DNA from: JBBQQG01 sp038216175
GTDB lineage: Bacteria; Patescibacteriota; Saccharimonadia; Saccharimonadales; OMJO01
NCBI GenBank assembly: GCA_038216175.1
Contig: JBBQQG010000002.1
Location: 6,527 to 70,526 of the forward strand
Direction of reading: 5' to 3'
Length of the DNA stretch: 64,000 bases
A program made the position numbers and the translations under genes. Positions 33,841 to 42,103 of the stretch are shown piece after piece. Position 1 is the stretch's first letter; each line of letters opens with the position of its first letter. Below the pieces are notes generated by a model that saw only the letters and a program-made list of their open reading frames with translations, was not told where the DNA came from and made no database searches.

Positions 33841-35342
33841 AAACTATTGAAAAACTTCTAAACAGTATAACTATGTATAGATTGGTTGTATACGTGCTGT
33901 TTGGATATATCGGTCTTGCGATATTTTTTTCATTTATTGGCAAACTTTCGTTTAGTCCGACAGCACTGATTATTTCTTTAACATTAATTACCATACCGGC
34001 ATTCGTAATTGATAAAGCATTTGGGCTGCTTTTTAAAATACCTACTAATTCTGAATCATGGTTAATATCTTCTTTGATCCTTCTACTAATATTGCAACCG
34101 GTAAGCTCTAAATCTTCTGCATTAGCTTTAATTCTAGCTGGAGCAGTATCAAGCGCTTCAAAGTTTATATTAACTTGGAATAATAAACATATTTTTAATC
34201 CGGCTGCTCTTGCGGCGGGGCTACTTAGTTTAACTGCGATACAAACTACATCTTGGTGGATAGGCAGTAGTATATTTTGGCCTTTTACCTTAATTTTAGG
34301 CATTGTTATAGTTTATAAAATTCGTCGTTTTACTCTTTTAACTAGCTTTATTTCTCTAAGTGTTATTTTACAATTTGGTTTAATTATTATGCATCATCAA
34401 CATGTCTTATTAGTAATGAAAAGTGCTATGTTTTCGTCGCCGATAATATTTCTGTCAACAATAATGCTAACTGAACCGGCTACTATGCCACCTAGAAAAA
34501 AACAGCAGATAATTTTTGGATTTATTATTTCAATACTATATATAAATGCATGGACGATAGGTCGTATCTCAATATATCCTGAGATAGCGTTACTTATTGG
34601 AAATATTTATGCCTTTATAGTGTCTCCTAAATTAAGACTAACTCTCAAGCTAAAAGAAGTACAAAAAGTTTCTGATCGGGTATATAACTATGTTTTTCAA
34701 CCTAATAAAAAGTTTAATTTTTTACCGGGACAATATATGGAATGGACAGTACCTAACGTACCGTTTGATAGTCGTGGAAATCGACGTACTTTTACTATTG
34801 CTTCGTCGCCTACGGAGACTGATGTGCAAATTGGGCTTAAGTATTACGAACCATCTAGTGCGTATAAAAACACTATTGCCAATATGAAAATCGGTGATTT
34901 AATTTTCGCTTCTCAACTTGCCGGTAATTTTACGATTAATCCGTTAGATAATAAAAAACTAGTATTTATAGCTGGCGGTATTGGTATCACACCTTTTAGG
35001 AGCATGATTAAGTATTTATTTGATATGAATATAAAAAAAGATATAACTTTGTTATACGTTGTGTCGGATCCGGCAGAAATTGCGTATACTAAATTATTCT
35101 TTGATTCAAAAATGATGGGAGTTAAATTTATTCCTATTGTCACTAAATTAAATAGTAAAGCTAGTCGGGTAATCAATGCTAAACTAAGCCAAAGTCTGAT
35201 AGAAAGTCTTGTTCCAGATTTTTCTACACGTACTTTTTATTTATCAGGTCCTGATTCTATGGTTAGATCTTCCAAAGAGATCCTCCGCACTATGGCTATA
35301 GCAAATAATAGAATCAAAACAGATTATTTTTCTGGTTATTAA
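33837..35342 (+). CDS. Fusion of NqrB/RnfD-like membrane domain with ferredoxin-NAD(P) reductase
   Basis: 501 residues. The first 260 residues hold about eight membrane helices with RnfD/NqrB signatures: NKHIFNPAALAAG and MLTEPATMPPRKKQQIIFG. From about residue 265 to the end is an FNR-type module: RTFTIASSPTE (FAD), GGIGITPFRSMIKYL and YLSGPDSMV (NAD(P)H). The protein can therefore accept hydride from NAD(P)H in the cytoplasm and pass electrons through the membrane to the flavin carrier encoded two genes upstream. No obvious flavinylation motif of its own is seen. Overlaps apbE by four bases. Confidence 0.9.
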   Translation: MKTIEKLLNSITMYRLVVYVLFGYIGLAIFFSFIGKLSFSPTALIISLTLITIPAFVIDKAFGLLFKIPTNSESWLISSLILLLILQPVSSKSSALALILAGAVSSASKFILTWNNKHIFNPAALAAGLLSLTAIQTTSWWIGSSIFWPFTLILGIVIVYKIRRFTLLTSFISLSVILQFGLIIMHHQHVLLVMKSAMFSSPIIFLSTIMLTEPATMPPRKKQQIIFGFIISILYINAWTIGRISIYPEIALLIGNIYAFIVSPKLRLTLKLKEVQKVSDRVYNYVFQPNKKFNFLPGQYMEWTVPNVPFDSRGNRRTFTIASSPTETDVQIGLKYYEPSSAYKNTIANMKIGDLIFASQLAGNFTINPLDNKKLVFIAGGIGITPFRSMIKYLFDMNIKKDITLLYVVSDPAEIAYTKLFFDSKMMGVKFIPIVTKLNSKASRVINAKLSQSLIESLVPDFSTRTFYLSGPDSMVRSSKEILRTMAIANNRIKTDYFSGY

Positions 35343-35407
35343 TTATTGTCTTAAAATAAAGTCCTGCTTTTATAAAGCTTAAATTATAAATACTTTCGAT
35401 ATAAATT

Positions 35408-36031
35408 TTATTCCTGGATTGTATCTACATTTTTAGCTATTTGAGTTGCTTCAACTACTTCTCGTCCATCACTAGAGCCTTTAAGGGTGCAAGTATATAA
35501 AGTCATCTTCGGAACTAAAGATGGGGCTTCAATGTTGATTTGTGTGGGTGCGACAGAGTAATTTTTATTTACCACATATTCGTAGCGTATGCCTTTAAAA
35601 TCAACATAGATTTTGTCGCCTGCACTTAGTAGGTTAAACCGATAAAACGGTGAACTGTCTTTAGTGGCTTTTGGTGTTGTGCCAATTTTAAAACGGTGGC
35701 CGGCTAATATAAAGTTACCGCCTTTTTCTGGATTGCCGCGCTCTGGGAAGCGGTGCCAAGCTCCAAGATTGAGTACTTCTGCACCACCACTGTTGTATGC
35801 TAAATTAAGCTTTAGTTTTGGTATATATAAACGGTTTTCGCTATACACTGACTTAATACTTGGAGTCTTGTTCCAACTGTTACTAAGTTTAGGCAGAAGC
35901 TGAGGTGAAAGTAACAATAATCCTAAATAGCTGCCAACAACAATTAGTGAAACTAATAATCCAATTACAATCTTTGTCGCCAGAAGCAGGTGTTTTCTGT
36001 TACCGTGTTTGAGAACACTGTGATTTCTCAA
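35408..36031 (-). CDS. Sortase, class E-like
   Basis: Transpeptidase anchoring surface proteins. 207 residues with an N-terminal membrane helix (about 17-42). Catalytic His is in LAGHRF, Cys in TLYTCTLKG and Arg in DGREVV. The arrangement matches the sortase fold. Class E is inferred because the substrate next to it carries LADTG, and class E sortases favour LAxTG. The neighbouring gene upstream on the same strand ends with that signal, 12 bases away, so substrate and enzyme form one unit. Confidence 0.88.
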   Translation of the reverse strand: MRNHSVLKHGNRKHLLLATKIVIGLLVSLIVVGSYLGLLLLSPQLLPKLSNSWNKTPSIKSVYSENRLYIPKLKLNLAYNSGGAEVLNLGAWHRFPERGNPEKGGNFILAGHRFKIGTTPKATKDSSPFYRFNLLSAGDKIYVDFKGIRYEYVVNKNYSVAPTQINIEAPSLVPKMTLYTCTLKGSSDGREVVEATQIAKNVDTIQE

Positions 36032-36043
36032 TGACTTTTTATT

Positions 36044-37591
36044 TTAGTGCAGGTATTGCTTTTTAATAACCGTTAGAATCGCAGACGGTACAATAACAAA
36101 GGCTAATGATAGTGCAATAAGAACGTGAGTATTATCACCTGTGTCAGCTAATATTATGGAGGCCGGTAACACAGTATGAGCTGACAATACGAAAGTCTTT
36201 GATGCGTTTGATGGTACGAAAGCCCACTCATTAATTATTCGTGAATCGCCCCAGCTACCATTAACATTGTTATTAAAATTACCAAACTGTGGGCCACCAC
36301 AACCAGATAATGACCAGCTATGTACGCCGCCTGTGCTATCGACTCCAGCAGTAGCATCAAGTGCGTCAGGCGTTATGCTACAGCGATTGGCATCAGGACT
36401 AGGGAATTTGGTGTCATCCCAATAGATAGTACTTTCGTTTCCCGCTGGACCATTTTGCCTGATAACCTCAACCCCACTACCTCGTAGTTCCACGTCTGTA
36501 GCAAGAAAATGTATTTCAGCTGCGTGATCTATTGTCGCTTTAAAGTTTATCGGTTGGCTAGTTGGAATTGTATTACCGAGCCCGTCCTTTCCATTAAAAA
36601 CTACGTTGGCAACTCCATTAATCATTCCGATAAGCAGATGCACATCTACTGGGTCGGTATAAACTCCATTTCCGTTAGTATCTATTCCCAAATTTACGGC
36701 ACCTCTATAGTTTGCAGAAGTTATATTAATATTGCCATCTCTAGAATCAGTACCAGAAGTAAAACTAAGCCCAGTAATCGACGGTGGTGTAATAGGTGAC
36801 TTGATCCAGTCAGTACTTCCATCCCACTTTGTTGCTGAGACTGGTAAATCGCTTGCAGGTACTTCGAAGAAAGTCTTAAAGGTAGAGGCACAATTCGCTG
36901 CTGGAAAAGCATAACTCAAGTCATTGCGATTGACGCTTTTATATAATGGCACACATCCACCACCAGACTTTACAAGTCCTAGGGCGTCACCTTGAATTGC
37001 TGATTGTATGCCATTATAGTCAAAGTTAGTAGCTTTATAAAGATAACCAAATTCACTTTGATACCAAGCTGAAAAATTAACACCTGTAGGTGGTGCACCA
37101 CCTAATTGGGAAACGTTATAGACACTTGACCAGACGCGTCCTGGTATATCAGTACTCCCTGTTTGCACACCTATCGTCCATGTATATTGATCATTAATAG
37201 TAACAAAACCGTGAACAAATGAAATTCTCCAAATGCCCGATTGTGTAGCTGTCTGATTTGTAAAATCACAAGAAGACGAGACGGGATCGTTCGCGAGAAC
37301 CGTGCATACCTGATCGGCCGCACCTGGACGAGAGACAGTAAACACAGCATCTGTATCATTTACGCCTGACGTATCAATTTGTTTAATAAATGAAGCATCT
37401 AGGTTTTCGTCTGTATTTACATAAGCGTAAAAATCTGTTGACTCTGTAATATAAGTGCTAGCGGGATTGGCAGCTAAAGCGCTAGCCTTAGAAGCAGGTA
37501 AAAGAGAAGTTATTATTGCTGCAGTGATGACTCCAAATAAAATACTTCCGAATATGTAGAGCGATCGATTTATTTTTATATTTTTTATCAT
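36044..37591 (-). CDS. LADTG-anchored surface protein
   Basis: 515 residues. A signal peptide (about residues 10-37, ending ASKASALA) leads to a long beta-rich extracellular region with few cysteines. The C-terminus carries a sorting signal: LADTG, a hydrophobic stretch (VLIALSLAFVIVPSAILTVI) and a KK-tail. The sortase is the next gene. The start at 37591 is chosen over 37612 because GAGGA lies at the right distance. The ligand is unknown; it may be an adhesin or structural protein. Confidence 0.82.
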   Translation of the reverse strand: MIKNIKINRSLYIFGSILFGVITAAIITSLLPASKASALAANPASTYITESTDFYAYVNTDENLDASFIKQIDTSGVNDTDAVFTVSRPGAADQVCTVLANDPVSSSCDFTNQTATQSGIWRISFVHGFVTINDQYTWTIGVQTGSTDIPGRVWSSVYNVSQLGGAPPTGVNFSAWYQSEFGYLYKATNFDYNGIQSAIQGDALGLVKSGGGCVPLYKSVNRNDLSYAFPAANCASTFKTFFEVPASDLPVSATKWDGSTDWIKSPITPPSITGLSFTSGTDSRDGNINITSANYRGAVNLGIDTNGNGVYTDPVDVHLLIGMINGVANVVFNGKDGLGNTIPTSQPINFKATIDHAAEIHFLATDVELRGSGVEVIRQNGPAGNESTIYWDDTKFPSPDANRCSITPDALDATAGVDSTGGVHSWSLSGCGGPQFGNFNNNVNGSWGDSRIINEWAFVPSNASKTFVLSAHTVLPASIILADTGDNTHVLIALSLAFVIVPSAILTVIKKQYLH

Positions 37592-37625
37592 AATTCCTCG
37601 TATTGGTTCCAACTATATACTTTAA

Positions 37626-37638
37626 TCAAGCATAAGTA
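37626..37638 (+). repeat. Repeat motif TCAAGCATAAGTA, copy 1
   Basis: A 13-base motif identical to the copy at 41825-41837. In both places its reverse complement reads towards a surface-protein gene on the minus strand. This copy lies in the likely -35/-10 region of the LADTG gene. Confidence 0.45.
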
Positions 37639-37684
37639 CAATAATTATTGTGATTAACACTGTTAACAGTCTAATTTATTTTTT

Positions 37685-37978
37685 TTATTTGGCAGCCAGG
37701 ATTGTGACTTGTTCGATTTTAGGCGGCTCAGACAATAGTTCGTCTGCGTGGGCCATTAAAGCTGCAGCTATTTGACCGTTTAAGTGTGCTTGGCGTCCGG
37801 CTTCATCTTCGAATGTGTCAAAAATAGCAAATGTAGTTTCACTTAATTGTAAGCCGTACCACGATATCGTTTGTTGTTCAGCTTTAGCTAGTTCAACAGC
37901 ACCAGTAAGCATTTCTGATACTTCTTTTACTTTTTCAGGTTTCGCCTGTAACGTGGCTAAGATTGCGACTGTTACCAT
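37685..37978 (-). CDS. Antibiotic biosynthesis monooxygenase-family protein
   Basis: 97-residue ABM (dimeric ferredoxin-like) domain. Pattern: VTVAILATLQAKPEKVKEVSEML at the N-terminus, then SWYGLQLSETTFAIFDTFEDEAGRQAHL and a C-terminal LLSEPPKIEQVTIL. Members include quinol monooxygenases and detoxification proteins; actual substrate unknown. Confidence 0.85.
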   Translation of the reverse strand: MVTVAILATLQAKPEKVKEVSEMLTGAVELAKAEQQTISWYGLQLSETTFAIFDTFEDEAGRQAHLNGQIAAALMAHADELLSEPPKIEQVTILAAK

Positions 37979-38127
37979 TAGATTTCTCCGATCTATATTT
38001 AAATTAGTGACTCTTTAATCGTAACTTTTATAATCAAAATTAACTGTGACTAATCATACTATCAGTACAAAATCATATGACTTAGCTTTAATAACTAAAT
38101 ATTTAGAGCTAGCTTTAAAACTACTGT

Positions 38128-40509
38128 TTATGTACCAAAGTGACTTAACAAGGTTGATAGATCAGTAAGATTAATTACACCATTGTTATCTAAGTCTCCT
38201 TGATTATGAACACCACTTGAACCGTAATGACTCAGTAGTATGCTAAGGTCTGTTAAGGTGTCATGTCCATCACCATTTACATCACCTAAGTTACTAGATA
38301 TGACATTAGCTACAGTGATGTTAATTGGAGTCGTGCTTGCGACGTTTCCACTAGCGTCGTAGGCTTTCACTGAAAGATTATGGATTCCGTTAGAGTATGT
38401 ATTTGTATTCCAGCTAAAATTATAAGGAGCACTGTTAATGGTAGCTATTAGCGCACTATCAACATATAACTCAACTTTAGATACACCAATATTGTCGGTA
38501 GAATTTACTGTAACTGCAGTACTATTTTGCACCGAAGAATTAGCTGTAGGCGATGTTAAGACAACACTCGGAGGTGTCGTGTCGGGATTTGTAGTGGTAC
38601 CTGGTCCATAGGCCTCGACTTCATATATTGTCGGTGTAGACTGTGAAAATGTAGATGTCCAAAAAACTGGTGGTAGCCCATCGCCGTAACCAGAGTAGTT
38701 TATGTCCATATTTGAGATTTGGATACGTTTTACACTTAACGGAATAGGCATATTTATAAGATTATTATGTGCAAAGTATTGACCCGATACATTAATTTGG
38801 TTTCCGAAACTTCCTGAACCAGTGTCAAATGAAATTGTGTAATCGCGCAGTCCTACCTCGACAGATCCCAGACCCTGGCTTGAAACATAAATACGATTTA
38901 TTGTCTGGGCTGATGGTAATGTAAACGTCAGTGTCGGAGATGGATCGCCGTTTCCACCAACCCAGAGTGTACTTGTTGATGTGTCGCAAATGTTTCCATG
39001 GCCCTGGATATCTGATATACCATCAATCGCTCTTTCAGGAGTCAAACTAAAAGTTCCACAGTTCCATGAAGATGAGGCTATAGCAGTTGTTCCTTTTGCA
39101 CTGGAGATTAGATTTGGTGAAAATGGTTGAGACGGCGTTAGTGAAAGTGAGCTACTGCTTGGCACAGATATATATTGAACAGATCCTGTAAGAACTAAAT
39201 TTGAACCTGAGTTGATACTACTGACTTGGCCGAACTCATCAGTTACACTCAAACTACCACCCCCACTTAACGACGGCACAACGTTAACGTTAATATCATC
39301 GGACCATGTCACCACTATATTGCCGGGATTACCAGTAGTCGGGCCAAATTCAGCGGCATAGGTATGTGGAGTGCCGGTTGGTAACCACGCAACGAAGGGT
39401 CGATTGTATAGTTTATCAGCATAAATACCGGACGCCGCACCACCTGTAGTTAGAGATCCAGCATGTATTAAAGTAAATAGTACGCCGTCAATAGTATAGT
39501 CTGCATGATTTAAGAAATTAGCAGTATCAGTAATGCCTATCGAACGCTCTAGAATCTGTTTCCGTATTAAACGGTCACCTTGAGTATAGGAATTATAAGG
39601 ACCATTAACCCAGAAGCCCTGCTCAGTATCACGGATTTTGCCATGAAAACCGGCACTAGCAAATTCTGCTTGAAATTGCTGGATTATGCCTACTTCTCCA
39701 TTTGTTGAATAGTTTGCTGGAATTATATAGCCTTGTTCCTCAAAAGATCGATTATGACCGGTATAAGTGTGCAGACCTATTTCATCTACATAAGGCAATC
39801 CGGTGGCCAAAAACTGTGTCCAGACACCGCTCGTTGGTGTCATAGAACTAAAGCTTCCGCCGATTACAATGTTACTCGGGTTTGCAGCTTTAACTCCCTG
39901 ATGGCAACCGATTAGTGCACGATTAACGTAATCAGTGCCGCCTGAAAAAGTGTTAGTATCTGGTTCGTTCCAACATTCCCAATTGTTCACTCCTGGGTTT
40001 AGCGCGACTAATTGTTGTACTAAGTGGGCAAATACCGCCTCACCACCATCGAGTAAATCTTTGGCTTTACCAGCACTTCCTAGTTGAATTTCGTAATCCA
40101 TGCCATATTGTTTGGCTAGTGCGCCCGCAGCCGTTGTGTCGCTAATCATAGCAGTCGGGCATACTGGTGCAGTCGCCATGGTCGGTGGATATATTTTATC
40201 GTCGTAGCAGGAAGTTAGATTATAATTTGAGCGAAACAATCTTTGCCCAAACTGGTGAGCCTGCTCGATTCCAGCCACATCGGCGCTACTTTTTAGATTC
40301 GGACTAGCTGGATTTATCGCAGTTCCTGGTTCACCGACAGTGTAATTTAAACAATCCGATCCGACAGGTTGACCATTTTTAAGCAGGTGAGCATTGATTT
40401 CATATTGTCCGGTTAGAGCTGGAGGTAACGTGATAGGTACAGCGGCAACATCGTTTACATAAGCAGCTGGGCTGGATGGAATTGAAAAACTAAAGTTACT
40501 TCCAGCCAA
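38128..40509 (-). CDS. Secreted glycosidase-like fragment with discoidin, Ig-like and dockerin domains (frameshifted gene, 3' part)
   Basis: 793 residues in this frame; the real protein probably starts in the upstream frame. A GH-A-clan glycosidase-like domain (about 60-400) has an acid/base Glu in ECWNEPDTN and a second Glu in RDTEQGFW. Then come a beta domain, an F5/8 type C (discoidin) carbohydrate-binding domain (about 455-615), an Ig-like domain (about 625-720) and a C-terminal dockerin pair (GDVNGDGHDTLTDLS and GDLDNNGVINLTDLS) with calcium-binding positions. The start codon of this frame is not real: the reading frame continues upstream past 40509 to about 40640, where a one-base loss joins it to the next fragment. 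Confidence 0.8.
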   Translation of the reverse strand: MAGSNFSFSIPSSPAAYVNDVAAVPITLPPALTGQYEINAHLLKNGQPVGSDCLNYTVGEPGTAINPASPNLKSSADVAGIEQAHQFGQRLFRSNYNLTSCYDDKIYPPTMATAPVCPTAMISDTTAAGALAKQYGMDYEIQLGSAGKAKDLLDGGEAVFAHLVQQLVALNPGVNNWECWNEPDTNTFSGGTDYVNRALIGCHQGVKAANPSNIVIGGSFSSMTPTSGVWTQFLATGLPYVDEIGLHTYTGHNRSFEEQGYIIPANYSTNGEVGIIQQFQAEFASAGFHGKIRDTEQGFWVNGPYNSYTQGDRLIRKQILERSIGITDTANFLNHADYTIDGVLFTLIHAGSLTTGGAASGIYADKLYNRPFVAWLPTGTPHTYAAEFGPTTGNPGNIVVTWSDDINVNVVPSLSGGGSLSVTDEFGQVSSINSGSNLVLTGSVQYISVPSSSSLSLTPSQPFSPNLISSAKGTTAIASSSWNCGTFSLTPERAIDGISDIQGHGNICDTSTSTLWVGGNGDPSPTLTFTLPSAQTINRIYVSSQGLGSVEVGLRDYTISFDTGSGSFGNQINVSGQYFAHNNLINMPIPLSVKRIQISNMDINYSGYGDGLPPVFWTSTFSQSTPTIYEVEAYGPGTTTNPDTTPPSVVLTSPTANSSVQNSTAVTVNSTDNIGVSKVELYVDSALIATINSAPYNFSWNTNTYSNGIHNLSVKAYDASGNVASTTPINITVANVISSNLGDVNGDGHDTLTDLSILLSHYGSSGVHNQGDLDNNGVINLTDLSTLLSHFGT

Positions 40510-41813
40510 CCCAGCTTTAATTTGTTCGATAGTACGGACAGTATAGCTGCCAGTGTAAGAACTAGCTTGAGCTTGCCATCCCGAGTAAAACTGTAACGAA
40601 ACTTGGGGCGGAGTAGCAGCATCAAAATAATTATCGGTGCAGATGTAGAAAATCCTGCACCTATTCCAAAATGCCCATTTGAACCCTGAGGATAATTAAC
40701 AGAATTATTCAAATCAGTCAGTGTCATGCCGTAAACACCCTGTTTGTTGTTAGCAGCGTCAAAGGCATTTATACCGGCATTGAGGCCATAATAGATTGTG
40801 CCATTATAGAGTTCAGCACCTAATGACAATGCACCGCCAACTGTATTAACTGCCCCGTTTTGAGCATTAAAATCAGGTGCTAAACCCAAATAGCTGCCGC
40901 TGTTATCAAAAGATTCTATGCCGTGACCCGAATCTGAAATGTAATAGCCGGTCCCACCCGGTTTTTCTATTGCTCCAGAAAGAATGTAAAAATGAAATGG
41001 TCCAGGTGTATTTGCTCCAAGATCGGTTCCAATTTTCAACTTTAATACTCCAGCGCTGGTATAAACGCGTAGTACCCCAGATACAACAGTCATAATATCG
41101 CCGGTAGTTGAATCTTGATTTACGACCGAAATTGCTGTTATTTGATTGTTTGGCTGGGGATTACCGCTAGAATCAAAAACTAGCGATTGTCCAGATTGAC
41201 TGAGGAAATTTCTGGTTAATGGTAGTGCATTAATACCAATTCTAAAGTTGTGGTTAGGATCAAGATAGCCATAAGCTCCTCCCCAATTGGCATGAACCGT
41301 CTTCGTCCAAATTTGCGTTCCTGTAGGGCTATAGGCGTAGATTGCTGCGTTAACATCATTTACGTACACGTTTCCGCTCGGATCTAGCGCAAAGCTATCA
41401 GTTGAATTTCCTGTGACATGTACCGGGAAGCTTGTTACCAAAGCTCCATTAGTAATATTGTAAATATTTATCGATCTTATTCGTGACGGGGCTGGGTCAC
41501 CCATTACATATACTTGATTTTTGTTTGCCAATATGTGGAAGGCCTGCATACCAATAGACACTGCCGGCACTGCAGTTTTTTGAATAGCAATTGTTCGAGC
41601 TGGCAATGCAGGTCCAGTGTATTCCTCTACGTCACTGGGCTTTGTAGCACCACACACACCAATAGTTGGTACCGAAGGAGTTATGGCTTTACCATTAAAT
41701 AGTAGGTGAACACCTAAGGCTGCAAATAGCGCTACAAAAATAAACGCTACTGAAGAAGTAAAATATGCGCGTTTAACGAATGATTTATGTCTGAATTTGT
41801 GTCGAATATCCAT
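40455..41813 (-). CDS. N-terminal part of the frameshifted secreted protein (beta-propeller-like)
   Basis: A membrane anchor or signal (about residues 19-46) is followed by repeated blade-like segments (FALDPSGNVYVNDVNAAIYAYSPTG and similar), like a PQQ or NHL propeller. The last 55-60 residues of this frame, after FGIGAGFSTSAP, are out-of-frame translation. In the other frame the same DNA reads DNYFDAATPPQVSLQFYSG and joins the glycosidase fragment. ATG at 41813 or TTG at 41828 may be the start. Confidence 0.7.
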   Translation of the reverse strand: MDIRHKFRHKSFVKRAYFTSSVAFIFVALFAALGVHLLFNGKAITPSVPTIGVCGATKPSDVEEYTGPALPARTIAIQKTAVPAVSIGMQAFHILANKNQVYVMGDPAPSRIRSINIYNITNGALVTSFPVHVTGNSTDSFALDPSGNVYVNDVNAAIYAYSPTGTQIWTKTVHANWGGAYGYLDPNHNFRIGINALPLTRNFLSQSGQSLVFDSSGNPQPNNQITAISVVNQDSTTGDIMTVVSGVLRVYTSAGVLKLKIGTDLGANTPGPFHFYILSGAIEKPGGTGYYISDSGHGIESFDNSGSYLGLAPDFNAQNGAVNTVGGALSLGAELYNGTIYYGLNAGINAFDAANNKQGVYGMTLTDLNNSVNYPQGSNGHFGIGAGFSTSAPIIILMLLLRPKFRYSFTRDGKLKLVLTLAAILSVLSNKLKLGWLEVTLVFQFHPAQLLM

Positions 41814-41824
41814 AGACTCAGTAC

Positions 41825-41837
41825 TCAAGCATAAGTA
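41825..41837 (+). repeat. Repeat motif TCAAGCATAAGTA, copy 2
   Basis: Identical to 37626-37638; sits just before the start of the propeller-glycosidase gene. A shorter copy, TCAAGCATAA, lies at 42059-42068 before the GH39-like gene. The other sequence between 41838 and 42103 is AT-rich; I see no gene in it. Confidence 0.45.
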
Positions 41838-42103
41838 TAACTACACAATAAATTAATGTCGAATCTGCTTAATCTAGGTAATTGTAAAAGAGATAGTATA
41901 AAAATATTAGTGTATTCGATTAATGTTAAATAGTTATAATTATTCCACCAGTCTGAATTTATAATGGCTATCATTATTAATAAAAGAACGGATCATTAGA
42001 CCAAATTTCAATAATTAGTACATTTTTAATTAAATCGTAAAATTGTGTACGTATGTGATCAAGCATAAAACTCGTGCTTTATTTGATATAGTTATAGATA
42101 AAC

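Noticed and set aside
37640..37680. Palindrome ACTGTTAACAGT near 37665 as a terminator
   Set aside because: The T-run lies on the strand with no gene ending there; it may be an operator, but there is no supporting context.
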